Made by a program: the position numbers and the translations under genes
In this document: positions 41,477 through 49,861 of the stretch, piece after piece
Position numbering within the stretch: the stretch's first letter is position 1
Layout: each line of letters begins with the position of its first letter
Notes under the pieces: generated by a model
Database searches by the model: none
What the model was told of the DNA's origin: nothing
What the model saw: only the letters and a program-made list of their open reading frames with translations
Origin: Pseudarthrobacter sulfonivorans
GTDB taxonomy: Bacteria; Actinomycetota; Actinomycetes; Actinomycetales; Micrococcaceae
Length of the DNA stretch: 64,000 nt
Assembly: GCF_001484605.1 (NCBI RefSeq)
Contig: NZ_CP013747.1
Coordinates: forward strand, 4,464,001-4,528,000
Direction of reading: 5' to 3'

Positions 41477-42133
41477 ATGTCTCACCAGAACTTTGATTCA
41501 CTCCCGTCCGTGCCGGTTGCTGCGGCCCCGGCCAAGCGCCCGTTTTACAAGAAGAAGCGCTTTGTGATTCCGGCTGGCGTCTTGCTGCTCGGTCTCGTCA
41601 TGGGCTCCTGCTCCAACGGCAGCAAGCCTGTGGCGGATTCCAGTCCCATCGCGTCTGCCGATGCCTCCTCGGCTCCGGCGGAGGCCGCGGCGCAGCCCGC
41701 GGCAGCACCGCCGTCGGCCGCCCCTGCACCTGCGGCTCCCACGGGACCGGCGGTAGGGACACCCTTCACCGTGAAAATGCGCAACGGCGACGTCGCCAGG
41801 ATCACGATCGTTTCCGCTGTGCGGACCGACACGGTGACCACCACGGCGTTTGCGTCGCCGCCGAAGAACGGAACCTACCTGCTCCTGGACGTGCTGTGGG
41901 AGACCGAAGCGGGGAAGACGAGCTCGAACCCCTTCTACTTCTCAGCCAAGGATGAAAGCGGCCGGAAGGCTGACCTCAGCATGTTTGCCGATAACCAGCT
42001 GGGTTCCGGTGACGTCCTGCCGGGTGATAAGTCCCGCGGCTTCATCGCGTTCGATATGGCGCCGGGCGCAGCAACCGTGATGATCACCGATCCGCTGATG
42101 CAGGAAGCGGCGCGGATCCAGATCCCGGGGTAA
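41477..42133 (+). CDS. DUF4352-like membrane-anchored protein (218 aa)
   Basis: The ATG at 41477 is preceded by GAAAGG. Residues 1-30 are cytoplasmic and basic, then a membrane helix or lipoprotein-like segment (about 33-50, VIPAGVLLLGLVMGSCSNG). An Ala/Pro linker follows. A beta-sandwich domain (about 95-218) has FTVKMRNGDVARITIVSAV, NGTYLLLDVLWETEAG and LPGDKSRGFIAFDMAPG, as in DUF4352/telokin-like exported proteins. The Cys in MGSCSNG could be a lipobox variant. It follows the frameshifted coiled-coil gene by 43 bp. A strong terminator comes after it. Confidence 0.7.
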   Translation: MSHQNFDSLPSVPVAAAPAKRPFYKKKRFVIPAGVLLLGLVMGSCSNGSKPVADSSPIASADASSAPAEAAAQPAAAPPSAAPAPAAPTGPAVGTPFTVKMRNGDVARITIVSAVRTDTVTTTAFASPPKNGTYLLLDVLWETEAGKTSSNPFYFSAKDESGRKADLSMFADNQLGSGDVLPGDKSRGFIAFDMAPGAATVMITDPLMQEAARIQIPG

Positions 42134-42157
42134 CCGGAACTTCAGCGGGACGCGGAG

Positions 42158-42189
42158 GGAGTCCTGTCGGCTACAGCCGGCAGGACTCC
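42158..42189. terminator. Bidirectional intrinsic terminator
   Basis: GGAGTCCTGTCGGC (42158-42171) and GCCGGCAGGACTCC (42176-42189) pair over 14 bp with one G-T pair and a 4-nt loop. It lies between convergent genes ending at 42133 (+) and 42201 (-). Confidence 0.85.
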
Positions 42190-42200
42190 TTCAGCATGAA

Positions 42201-43415
42201 TCACGGGCGGCTTTCCTTCATCGCCGCTTCGAATGCCGGCAAGCTGCGTTCGATCATGTCCTCGTTGGCTGTCAGGGAGATCCGGAAGAAGCCAGGCGTC
42301 TCGAACAGCCCGCCCGGCAACACGAAGACATCCCGGCGGGCAAGTGAGGTGGCGAACGCCTCGTCGTCCGAAATGGGGGACGTGACGTACAGGTAGAACG
42401 TGCCCTCCGGCCGCCGGACGAGGTACCCCATGCCGCCGAGCACATCGACGAGACGGTCCCGGCGCCGCTGCAACTGGCCGACGTCGATGGTGAACTTCTC
42501 CAGTTCGGGAAGCGCGTGCTGCAGCAGGGCGTTCGGATACACCCAGCCCATCGCCACCTGCAGGCCGGTGATAGCCGGCTCCATCTCATCCCGCTGCGGC
42601 ATGGTGGGCGGCAACGCCAGGTAGCCGACGCGCTCGCCTGGGGAGAGATGGGTCTTGCCGTAGGAGTAGGCCAGGAGCGTGTGCGGGTAGAACTCCACAG
42701 GGCTGTGGAATCGCAAGCCGTCGAAAACGATCCGGTTGTAGGCTTCGTCCGAGATGAGGTAAATCCGCCGTCCAATCCTCGCCGAGGCCGCCTCCATCAA
42801 TTCGGCCAGCCGGACCAGCAATTCGGGGGGATAAATCCGCCCCGTGGGATTGTTGGGCGAGTTGACGATCACTACCCGGGTGCGTTCCGTGATGGCGGCC
42901 TCGATCGCGTCGAGGTCCAGGTCGAACGTGGTTGTGTTGATTTTCACCTTTATCGGTACGAGCCCGGCTTCAAGGATCAGCGGCTCGTATAGGAACCAGG
43001 GCGGCAGGCTGTAAATGATCTCGTCGCCGGGATCGGCGACGGTCTTCAGCGCAAGGGCAATGGCGGCGAAGCCACCGGTGGTGAGGTAAATATCCTCCGT
43101 CCGGAAGGGCACATTCAGAAGCCTGTGAAGGGATTGAGCGGCTGCTTCCCGGCCGGCCTCGCCGTTGGTCTGGTAGGCGAACCACTGATCATTCTGAGGA
43201 GCCAGCGCGTCCCGCAGCGTATTCACGTAGCGGTCGGCCGGCATCTGGTGCGGATTGCCGAAGGTGAAGTCGCAGCCCGGCACCTGCCCGTGCCCGCGGG
43301 CACTGTACTCCCGGATGTAGGCGTTAACCCGCTGAAAGGAGGGGATCGACGCCAGCCGTGCAGCGCGATCAGATACCGCCGAGGTTGTCTGGGATGTGGC
43401 TGTCGGATCGTTCAT
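42201..43415 (-). CDS. PLP-dependent aminotransferase, class I/II
   Basis: ATG at 43415 follows AGGAG. The 404-aa fold-type I aminotransferase shows TTGGFAAIALALKTVADPGDEI, VIVNSPNNPTGRIY, YLISDEAYNRIVFDG (Asp that pairs with the PLP nitrogen), and YSYGKTHLSPGERVGY, where Lys near 251 forms the Schiff base. A C-terminal Arg (FFRISLTA) binds the substrate carboxylate. The amino-acid substrate cannot be told from the sequence. It is monocistronic. Confidence 0.85.
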   Translation of the reverse strand: MNDPTATSQTTSAVSDRAARLASIPSFQRVNAYIREYSARGHGQVPGCDFTFGNPHQMPADRYVNTLRDALAPQNDQWFAYQTNGEAGREAAAQSLHRLLNVPFRTEDIYLTTGGFAAIALALKTVADPGDEIIYSLPPWFLYEPLILEAGLVPIKVKINTTTFDLDLDAIEAAITERTRVVIVNSPNNPTGRIYPPELLVRLAELMEAASARIGRRIYLISDEAYNRIVFDGLRFHSPVEFYPHTLLAYSYGKTHLSPGERVGYLALPPTMPQRDEMEPAITGLQVAMGWVYPNALLQHALPELEKFTIDVGQLQRRRDRLVDVLGGMGYLVRRPEGTFYLYVTSPISDDEAFATSLARRDVFVLPGGLFETPGFFRISLTANEDMIERSLPAFEAAMKESRP

Positions 43416-43605
43416 GTCAACGCTCCTGTGTAGGGCAGCCCGGTGGGGCGGCAGTCGGATGGGCGGCGCGCTGCCAAGCCAGCGGAGGCCGTAGTAAGAG
43501 CCATTGTTGACTCGACGACGCATTGGAGTAAAGACTCCGCGATAATGGCCCGAATTAGGGCGTGCCTCCCATATTGGGTATTACCTGGGTATAGGGTCGG
43601 GCGGT

Positions 43606-44343
43606 ATGGCGCTGCGACTTGTTCAGGTGAATTTCAAGGCTCGGGATGACTCAACGCTGGGCCGGTTTTGGGCGGAGGCGCTCGGCTGGGGTGTTTCCAG
43701 CGAGGGACCCGGTGTGACGAATGTTGAACCTGTGGACTTCGTCTGGCCGGACCCCGTGGCCGTCTGCATCGATGTCGTCACCGTCCCGGACCCCGAGACG
43801 GTGAGGTACCGCGCGCACCTCGATCTAGCCACCACCTCTGCGGCCCATCACGCGGAGCTGGTCGCGCGCCTGTTGGAGCTCGGTGCGACGCCCGCGGATG
43901 TGGGCCAGGGTGATGTGCCGTGGACAGTCCTAGCCGACCCGGAGGGCAATGTGTTCTGTGTGCTGGAGCCGCGACCGATCTACCGGGACACCGGGCCGAT
44001 TGCCACGGTGGTGGTCAACTGCGCGGATCCGCGGGCCATGGCCCGGTTCTGGGGCGAGGCTACGGACTGGACCCTGCACGAGGTGAATGACGATCATGCG
44101 AGGCTGCGTTCGGCCACGGGCGTCGGGCCGTATCTGGAATTACTTCGCACCTCTGGCGAGGAGACGGTGTGGAACCGTGTCCATCTCGACCTGATGCCGT
44201 ACCCGGGTGATGACCAAGCGGCAGAAGTGGCCAGGCTGCGGGGTCTGGGCGCCACTGACGCCGACGTCGGCCAGGGCGATGTGCCGTGGGTGTGCCTCGC
44301 CGACCCGGAGGGCAACGAGTTCTGCGTCCTCACCCCGGGCTGA
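43606..44343 (+). CDS. VOC-family protein with two glyoxalase-like domains (245 aa)
   Basis: Two repeats of about 120 residues each end in the same motif (ADVGQGDVPWTVLADPEGNVFCVL and ADVGQGDVPWVCLADPEGNEFCVL), as in tandem Glyoxalase_6-type VOC proteins. Each repeat supplies a beta-alpha-beta-beta-beta half. Metal ligands may be the His in RAHLDL and VHLDLM with the Glu of PEGN. Such proteins act in glyoxal detoxification, antibiotic resistance or ring cleavage; this one cannot be assigned. Monocistronic. Confidence 0.8.
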   Translation: MALRLVQVNFKARDDSTLGRFWAEALGWGVSSEGPGVTNVEPVDFVWPDPVAVCIDVVTVPDPETVRYRAHLDLATTSAAHHAELVARLLELGATPADVGQGDVPWTVLADPEGNVFCVLEPRPIYRDTGPIATVVVNCADPRAMARFWGEATDWTLHEVNDDHARLRSATGVGPYLELLRTSGEETVWNRVHLDLMPYPGDDQAAEVARLRGLGATDADVGQGDVPWVCLADPEGNEFCVLTPG

Positions 44344-44369
44344 CATGGAGCCTTTCATGATGATTCCGG

Positions 44370-45449
44370 CTAATTCACCGGATCTCCTGGTGAAAAGTCT
44401 TGCGAAAGCTCGGCTTCGATTTCGCTGATGCTGGGTAGCGTGGCGGCGAATTCCTCTGGCAAGGACGCCACAACGGCGGATTCCCATTCGGCGATACCGA
44501 TCGGTTTCGAGAAGCCCCGCAGGGAATACTCAGCCACGACGTTGTTCTTCGTTTTACACAGGAGCAGTCCGATGGTCGGCTCGTCGTCAGCATGACCCAG
44601 GAGGTCGTCAACAGCGGACATGTACATGTTGATTTGGCCGAGGTACTCCGGCCTGAAGGCGGTGGCTTTCAACTCCACCACGACGAAGCAACGGAGCTTG
44701 AAGTTATAGAAGAGCAGATCGGCAAAAAACTCGTCGTCGCCGATAGTCAACCGGACTTGCCGGCCGACGAAGGCAAACCCTTGACCGAGTTCCAGCAGGA
44801 ACTTTTCGACGTGCACCACGAGCTGTCCCTCGAGCTCACGCTCATTCCGCTGGCCAGTCATGGACACAAAGTCGAAGACGTACGGGTCCTTGAATGATTG
44901 CTGGGCAAGATCCGAATCCGACGGCGGCAACGTCGTTTTGAAGTTCGTGATCGCCTTGCCGGAGCGTTCGTGGAGTTTCGTCTCGATATGGTGTGCCATT
45001 ACGTTACGAGACCAGCCATTCTCGACGGCGGCAGCTGCGTACCAGAGCCGTGTTTCGGGGTCGTTCAGCCTTTGTCTCAGGGCGAGGTGGTGGTACCAGG
45101 GCAATTGTGCAAGCGGCGCTTGCACAATTGCCTCGCTTGGCCAGGTTTCAGCGAAGGCCCGCATATACTTCAGGTTTCGCGGCGAGAATCCGGTTGCTTC
45201 GGGAAACTGCCGTTTGAGATCCACCGAGAGCCGGTCGACGATTCGGGCTCCCCAACCTTCGAGACTTTGGCGTTCCAAAATATCCCGCCCGATCGCCAGA
45301 TAACTGCGCAGCATTTCCTGGTTCGCAGCGGCGATCGCCTTGGACCTGCCAGAACTGACTTTGCCCGTGACGGACGCCAACAAGTCCGGGTACCAATCCG
45401 GCAAAGTGGACGCCGTGGGTGTTGTTTCAAACGATGCTGGTGTCGACAT
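44370..45449 (-). CDS. YhcG-type PD-(D/E)xK nuclease (DUF1016)
   Basis: This 359-aa protein has a DUF1016_N winged-helix region (about 20-175). It includes YLAIGRDILERQSLEGWG, FSPRNLKYMRAFAETWP, IVQAPLAQLPWYHH and RLWYAAAAVENGWSRNVM. A C-terminal nuclease domain (about 185-340) reads DPYVFDFVSMTGQRNEREL, EFFADLLFYNFKLRCFVVVELKA and IGLLLCKTKNN, giving the D...E-x-K site. Such proteins are often found in type I restriction loci and are implicated in anti-plasmid or anti-phage activity. Here the gene is 4 kb from the hsd operon. A perfect 15-bp hairpin lies within the IVQAPLAQLPW codons. Confidence 0.9.
   Translation of the reverse strand: MSTPASFETTPTASTLPDWYPDLLASVTGKVSSGRSKAIAAANQEMLRSYLAIGRDILERQSLEGWGARIVDRLSVDLKRQFPEATGFSPRNLKYMRAFAETWPSEAIVQAPLAQLPWYHHLALRQRLNDPETRLWYAAAAVENGWSRNVMAHHIETKLHERSGKAITNFKTTLPPSDSDLAQQSFKDPYVFDFVSMTGQRNERELEGQLVVHVEKFLLELGQGFAFVGRQVRLTIGDDEFFADLLFYNFKLRCFVVVELKATAFRPEYLGQINMYMSAVDDLLGHADDEPTIGLLLCKTKNNVVAEYSLRGFSKPIGIAEWESAVVASLPEEFAATLPSISEIEAELSQDFSPGDPVN
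45100..45132. repeat. Hairpin element, copy 2 (inside the YhcG-type gene)
   Basis: GGCAATTGTGCAAGC (45100-45114) and GCTTGCACAATTGCC (45118-45132) are perfect reverse complements around GGC. Compared with copy 1 at 35598-35626, the pair T45108-A45124 corresponds to G35604-C35620; the rest of the inner stem and the loop are identical. Confidence 0.9.
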
Positions 45450-45626
45450 GTGGAGCGGTACCTTTCGTGGCCATCATTGCCCTGAACCTATCTGCGGGCA
45501 CTGACATTCACCGCCGTCGGCCGCCCTTCACCGAACCGCAGGCGCCATTTCCGTCTGATGCGCGCACAATAATAGGGACAGGCAGGGCCTGGCGGGCCCT
45601 GGTTTCCGGAGTCGAGGACGGTCACC

Positions 45627-46010
45627 GTGAGAGCGATTCAGGCCAAGGCCACAGTGTTGCTCGTGGCGGTGCTCCTTTTGGGCGGTTGCGGCTCCGGCGC
45701 CGGAAGTCCCGCGGCGTCCCCCGGGCCGGGGACAGCGACGACGGGAGCGGTCAGCCCTGGAGCGCCACTTATCACCATCAAGGACTTCGAGTACGGCGCG
45801 CCGCTGACCGTTGCGCCGGGCGCAATTGTTTCGGTCACCAACATGGATTCAGCCGGCCATACCGTCACCGCGGACCAGGGCCAGGCATTTGACGTGGATG
45901 TCCGGGGAAGCGGCGGGACGGCCACGTTCACGGCGCCGTCGGCACCCGGCTCCTACCCCTACTACTGCACCTATCACCCCAATATGCGCGGGACGCTGAT
46001 AGTCAAATGA
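45627..46010 (+). CDS. Cupredoxin-like lipoprotein (127 aa)
   Basis: GTG start. The signal peptide ends in a lipobox (LLLGGC, Cys near 21), then an Ala/Pro/Gly-rich linker, then a plastocyanin-like domain. Copper ligands are visible: His in DSAGHTV, then Cys, His and Met in YYCTYHPNMRG, the usual type 1 site. It likely carries electrons or copper outside the membrane. Its stop overlaps the next gene (ATGA at 46007-46010), so it works with that membrane protein. Confidence 0.85.
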   Translation: MRAIQAKATVLLVAVLLLGGCGSGAGSPAASPGPGTATTGAVSPGAPLITIKDFEYGAPLTVAPGAIVSVTNMDSAGHTVTADQGQAFDVDVRGSGGTATFTAPSAPGSYPYYCTYHPNMRGTLIVK

Positions 46011-46429
46011 ACATGGCACTGAGGGTACTGACGGCACTGGCATTGTTCATCGATGCCGGGGTACATATTTATCTGGCCCCCGGCTACCAGGCGGCTTCGC
46101 CTGGCGGAATCGGACAAGGCAATTTGTTCTATCTCGAATCGGCCGCGGCGGTGCTGGCGGCGCTGTGGGTTCTGTTCCGAGGAAGCAGAGCCTCCTTTGC
46201 CCTGGCCCTTGTGGTGGCCCTGAGCGCATTCGTGGCCGTGGTGTTGTACCGGTATGTGGATATCCCGGCCCTCGGACCCTTCCCTGCCATGTATGAGCCG
46301 GTGTGGTTTTTTGAGAAGTCGCTCAGCGCCGTGGCTGAAGGAGCCGGGGCACTCCTGGCCGCTGTGGGCTTGGTGCGTACCGCCCCCAAGCGGCGGGCCG
46401 CCGATCCGAGGTCGTCCGCCAGCAAATAG
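46007..46429 (+). CDS. Four-helix membrane protein, partner of the cupredoxin (140 aa)
   Basis: ATG overlaps the cupredoxin stop by 4 nt. Four membrane helices lie at about 4-24, 43-60, 64-84 and 107-125, with a basic C-terminal tail. A His and Asp in the first helix (LFIDAGVHIYLAP) are the only polar candidates for a metal or heme site. No family name is recalled. The coupling suggests a shared redox or copper task. The stop is only 7 bp from the convergent oxidoreductase gene. Confidence 0.65.
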   Translation: MNMALRVLTALALFIDAGVHIYLAPGYQAASPGGIGQGNLFYLESAAAVLAALWVLFRGSRASFALALVVALSAFVAVVLYRYVDIPALGPFPAMYEPVWFFEKSLSAVAEGAGALLAAVGLVRTAPKRRAADPRSSASK

Positions 46430-46436
46430 TGGGCGA

Positions 46437-47966
46437 TCAGGGCATCTGCGCCGGTGGGAGGTTCTTGGCGGCGGGCCCTTGGATGACGGTGCCTTCGGTA
46501 GTGAATCGGGAGCCGTGGCAGGGGCAGTCCCAGGTGGCGTCGGCGGTGTTGAAGCCGACGGTGCAGCCCAGGTGGGTGCAGGTGGCGGAGACGGCGTGGG
46601 CCTGCCCGTCTGCGTCCTTGTACACGGCGGTGCTCTCGCCGTTGACGGTCATGACTTTCCCCTCACCCGGCGACAGTTCCGTGTGGCCGGGCCGGCCGCG
46701 GAGTTTGCCGCCAAGGACAGCTGCCACGGTCTTGACGTTCTCCTTCATGAACCGTCTCGCGCTGGCTGCCGGGGTAATGCGGTTGCTGTTGAACACCGAA
46801 GCCCAGGGGTTCTCCCGGCCGTTGAGGGTGTCAGCGAGAATGAGCGCGGCTGCGGTTCCGTTGGACAGGCCCCATTTGCGCAGACCAGTGATGACGAACA
46901 CGTGCTTGGCGGTGGGGGACATAAGTCCGGCGTAGGGCAGCCCGTCGAGCGGCATGCCGTCCTGAGTTGACCAGCGGTAGGCGACCTTGTCCACGCCGAG
47001 GCGGTCGTGGGCGAAGGCTGCGAGTCTGCGGTACCGCGCGGCTGTGTCGCCGGGCTCGGATACGCGGTGGCCCTCACCGCCGGTGAGCACGTAGCTTGTG
47101 CCGTTGACGCTGGTGGTCAGAATGGATCGCATCGGTTCGTCGGCGCTGATGAACGTGGCGTCCAGCGGTGGCGTGTCCACGCGTCCGGCGACGAGGTAGG
47201 AGCGGTGCGGATGAGACCGCAGGTAGAACAATCCCTGGCCGCCCCACGGCACATTTGTAGCGACGATGATGCCGCGGGCCCGGACGGTGCCGTGTTCGGT
47301 ATCGACGACGGCCGGGGAACCATCGTGGACCTGCTGCGCCCGGGTCTGCTCATAGACGAAGCTGCCCTCACCGTTGACCGCGCGGGCGAGACCCCGGAGG
47401 TATTTCACGGCATGTATTTGCGCCTGTCCGTCGAATCGGACCGCACCCCTGACCGGGAAGGGCAGCGGCACGTCGGTGGTGAAAGCGGCGGGCAGGCCGA
47501 GGCGGGCGGCAAGGTTGGCTTCGGCGCGCACGAGGCTGAGCGCGTCGTCGGATTCGGCGTAGGTGTAGTTGGCCACGCGGCGGAAGTCACAGTCGATGGC
47601 TTCGGCGGCCACGAGTTGCGCGACGTGTTCGACTGCGGCCTGGTTGGCCTCCCCGTAGATACGCGCGGTGTCGTTGCCGTGTCGGCGCGCAAGTTCCGTG
47701 TAGGCAAGGCGGTGAAGGGAGGTGACCTTGCCGGTGGTGTGGCCGGTGACGCCTGTTCCGACGCGGGCGGTCTCGATGACCGCGACGGTCCGGCCGGTGC
47801 GTTTGAGTGCCAACGCCGCGGTCAGCCCCGCGACGCCGGCCCCGATAACCGCGACGTCCACCTCCAGATCCCCGCGCAGGACCGGATAATCGGTGGCTCC
47901 GGCGGTAGCGACCCAGAGGGAGCGGGGTTCACCTTCCGGCCGTCCACTGTTCGATGCGTCATTCAC
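46437..47966 (-). CDS. FAD-dependent oxidoreductase with C-terminal Rieske domain (509 aa)
   Basis: An N-terminal DAO-type FAD fold (about 35-400) has VDVAVIGAGVAGLTAALALKRTG and GHTTGKVTSLHRLAY. A Rieske [2Fe-2S] domain (about 415-509) has CTHLGCTVGFN and WDCPCHGSRF, giving the two Cys and two His that ligate the cluster. Similar fusion proteins are widespread in actinobacteria, and their substrate is unknown. Length is normal. The gene is monocistronic and convergent with the membrane protein ending at 46429. Confidence 0.9.
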   Translation of the reverse strand: MNDASNSGRPEGEPRSLWVATAGATDYPVLRGDLEVDVAVIGAGVAGLTAALALKRTGRTVAVIETARVGTGVTGHTTGKVTSLHRLAYTELARRHGNDTARIYGEANQAAVEHVAQLVAAEAIDCDFRRVANYTYAESDDALSLVRAEANLAARLGLPAAFTTDVPLPFPVRGAVRFDGQAQIHAVKYLRGLARAVNGEGSFVYEQTRAQQVHDGSPAVVDTEHGTVRARGIIVATNVPWGGQGLFYLRSHPHRSYLVAGRVDTPPLDATFISADEPMRSILTTSVNGTSYVLTGGEGHRVSEPGDTAARYRRLAAFAHDRLGVDKVAYRWSTQDGMPLDGLPYAGLMSPTAKHVFVITGLRKWGLSNGTAAALILADTLNGRENPWASVFNSNRITPAASARRFMKENVKTVAAVLGGKLRGRPGHTELSPGEGKVMTVNGESTAVYKDADGQAHAVSATCTHLGCTVGFNTADATWDCPCHGSRFTTEGTVIQGPAAKNLPPAQMP

Positions 47967-48113
47967 TGCGTCACCTCAGGATCACCCGGTACTGCTCGGC
48001 TGTATTAAGGCTGCGTCAGCAGCAGCCGACGCCGAGGGACTGACGGCGACCGTCCCGAGGATTTTCTACTCCAGGGGACGGCCGCCGTCGTCGGTTTCCC
48101 ACGAACCGAGGCG

Positions 48114-48584
48114 CTACATAGGGCTTCCCTTCCTCTTCTCCATGGCATCCCGGCCGAGCCAGAGGCCCAGGCCCACCATGCCGACGCCCAGAACCAGGTG
48201 CAGCCAGTTGTCGGCAGTGTTGAACGGGACGAAGTTGGCGGCCGCGTTCATGTCGATGACCAGGCCGTAGATCCACAGCAGCAGGTACACAGCGCCGCCG
48301 CCCAGGAGGAACCAGCGGGCCATCGAGTTTGTCCGGGCCATTGCAATGCCGGCCGCGCCAAACAGCAGATGCACGATGTTGTGCAGGATGGACACTTGGA
48401 AGACTCCAAGCAGCATGGCCCCGGACTCGGGTCCGGCGAAGGTCATGGCGCCGTAATTGGTGGTGATTCCCGGGATGAACCCGAGGACTCCAACCAGCAG
48501 GAAAACTGCACCGATACCGATGGCGGTGTTGTGAAGTGTCAACCCCATCATGTGGTGTTGGGCAGGGTGTGACGCGGTAGTCAT
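48114..48584 (-). CDS. DUF4383 membrane protein (156 aa)
   Basis: Four membrane helices (about 19-38, 58-80, 88-110, 128-145) with the DUF4383 pattern. There is a conserved helix start HNTAIGIGAVFLLVGVLGFIPG, a second helix with SILHNIVHLLFGAAGIAMAR, and LHLVLGVGMVGLGLWLGR at the end. The His residues in HNIVHLLFG and DNWLHLVLG are conserved in the family. Function unknown. Small genes of this type are common near actinobacterial stress genes. It has GGGAGA before the ATG. Confidence 0.85.
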   Translation of the reverse strand: MTTASHPAQHHMMGLTLHNTAIGIGAVFLLVGVLGFIPGITTNYGAMTFAGPESGAMLLGVFQVSILHNIVHLLFGAAGIAMARTNSMARWFLLGGGAVYLLLWIYGLVIDMNAAANFVPFNTADNWLHLVLGVGMVGLGLWLGRDAMEKRKGSPM

Positions 48585-48789
48585 TTTGTCTCCCTTTCAC
48601 GCTGGTTGCCGGCTCTTCAGGTGGAGAGCCGGCCTTGCGGCAAGGAGTCGCAGGAATCCTGCCGACGCCCACATCGTACTCCTGAAAACCGCGTGTGGGC
48701 AGGGGTAACAGTGCTTCGGGGGCCTCGCCCAGGCGTTGACCGCCGCGGCCATCTTTCCCAGACGGCGCCGTCGCTGACATGCTGGTAAG

Positions 48790-49608
48790 GTGACTTCGAT
48801 CTTGACCGAACCACCCCGTACCGCGCTCACCTGGAAACTGGTGCCAGCGGTCCTGCTCTCGGTGTCCGGAGTGCTGCTATACGGCGTCGAGAATGACCTC
48901 ATGGGCTACGGCGTGCTTGCCTTGAGCCTCGTCACGGCCGCAGTCATCGACCGCGAACTCCTACGGCACCTCGCGCTGATTGCGGCGGGAATGGTGATCA
49001 TCAGCCTGGTTCCGCTGAACGCTGATTTGAGCATCCCGCACATTGCTTTGATGGGTGGAGCCCTTGCGTTGGCCGTGCTGGTGCCGTGGCTGGTGTCCCG
49101 TTTCGCCTACCGCGAGAGGATCATCAAGTTTCCGGTGAACACGGGCCGCAAATGGCCGTTGAGCGCAAAGCTGTACCTGATCGCTGTTGTGGCCCTCGGC
49201 TACCTCATCCTGCCGGTCTACCTGATCCGCACCGGGGTGTATCAGAACTGGCCGGACGCCTCCGACCCCACCATCTTCTGGCGCCTCTTTCTCGGCGTGA
49301 ATGCGGTTGGTATTTGGGACGAGCTGTTCTTCATCTGCACCACGTTCACGCTGCTGCGGCGGCACTTCCCGGACTGGCTCGCCAACATCCTGCAGGCCGT
49401 GGTCTTCTCGTCCTTTCTCTGGGAGATCGGATACATGGCCTGGGGACCGCTTCTTACGTTCCCGTTCGCGCTGCTGCAGGGATACACCTTCAAGCTGACC
49501 AAGTCGTTCACCTATGTTGTGACGGTGCACTTAGTCTTCGACTTTGTGCTGTTCCTCGCACTCGTGCACGCGCACAACCGCGACTGGCTGCCGATCTTCT
49601 TGTATTGA
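48790..49608 (+). CDS. CPBP-like intramembrane protein (272 aa)
   Basis: GTG at 48790. Seven or eight membrane helices are seen. The region GVNAVGIWDELFFICTTFTLLRRHFPDW has the place of the CPBP-protease motif (EExxR), but with DEL in place of EE. The later segments SSFLWEIGYMAWG and VTVHLVFDFVLFLALVHAHNRDW supply the His residues of the other motifs. It may be a divergent or inactive CAAX/Rce1-like glutamic protease. No signal as to substrate. Confidence 0.65.
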   Translation: MTSILTEPPRTALTWKLVPAVLLSVSGVLLYGVENDLMGYGVLALSLVTAAVIDRELLRHLALIAAGMVIISLVPLNADLSIPHIALMGGALALAVLVPWLVSRFAYRERIIKFPVNTGRKWPLSAKLYLIAVVALGYLILPVYLIRTGVYQNWPDASDPTIFWRLFLGVNAVGIWDELFFICTTFTLLRRHFPDWLANILQAVVFSSFLWEIGYMAWGPLLTFPFALLQGYTFKLTKSFTYVVTVHLVFDFVLFLALVHAHNRDWLPIFLY

Positions 49609-49861
49609 GGCCGGCTTGCGTGGATCGGTGCCACTTGTGAAAGCGGCACTTTCACCAGTTATCCGACGGCGGTCCCGCCGGAGCGGTTGTACCAGGAGCG
49701 GTCGTACCTGGGCCTATCCCGATGGACGTACTGGCTGGCGCAGCAGCCTGGCCCGCAGGTCTTCATCTTTCACATTGCCCTCGTTCGATGGTGTTGCACT
49801 CGCTACTTGATTGACTCTGGCGGTATGTCTGATCCTGAAGCCTGCTCCAACAGGCTCAACG
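49609..49861. other. Short gap with a possible coding scrap
   Basis: One plus-strand frame (about 49650-49780) reads TSYPTAVPPERLYQERSYLG and LSRWTYWLAQQPGPQVF, which looks protein-like but has no start and no family match. Nothing else is seen. Confidence 0.25.

Noticed and set aside
40775..42133. Single 452-aa protein
   Set aside because: Internal frameshift: conserved end of the first gene is in another frame and a second start with ribosome-binding site follows.
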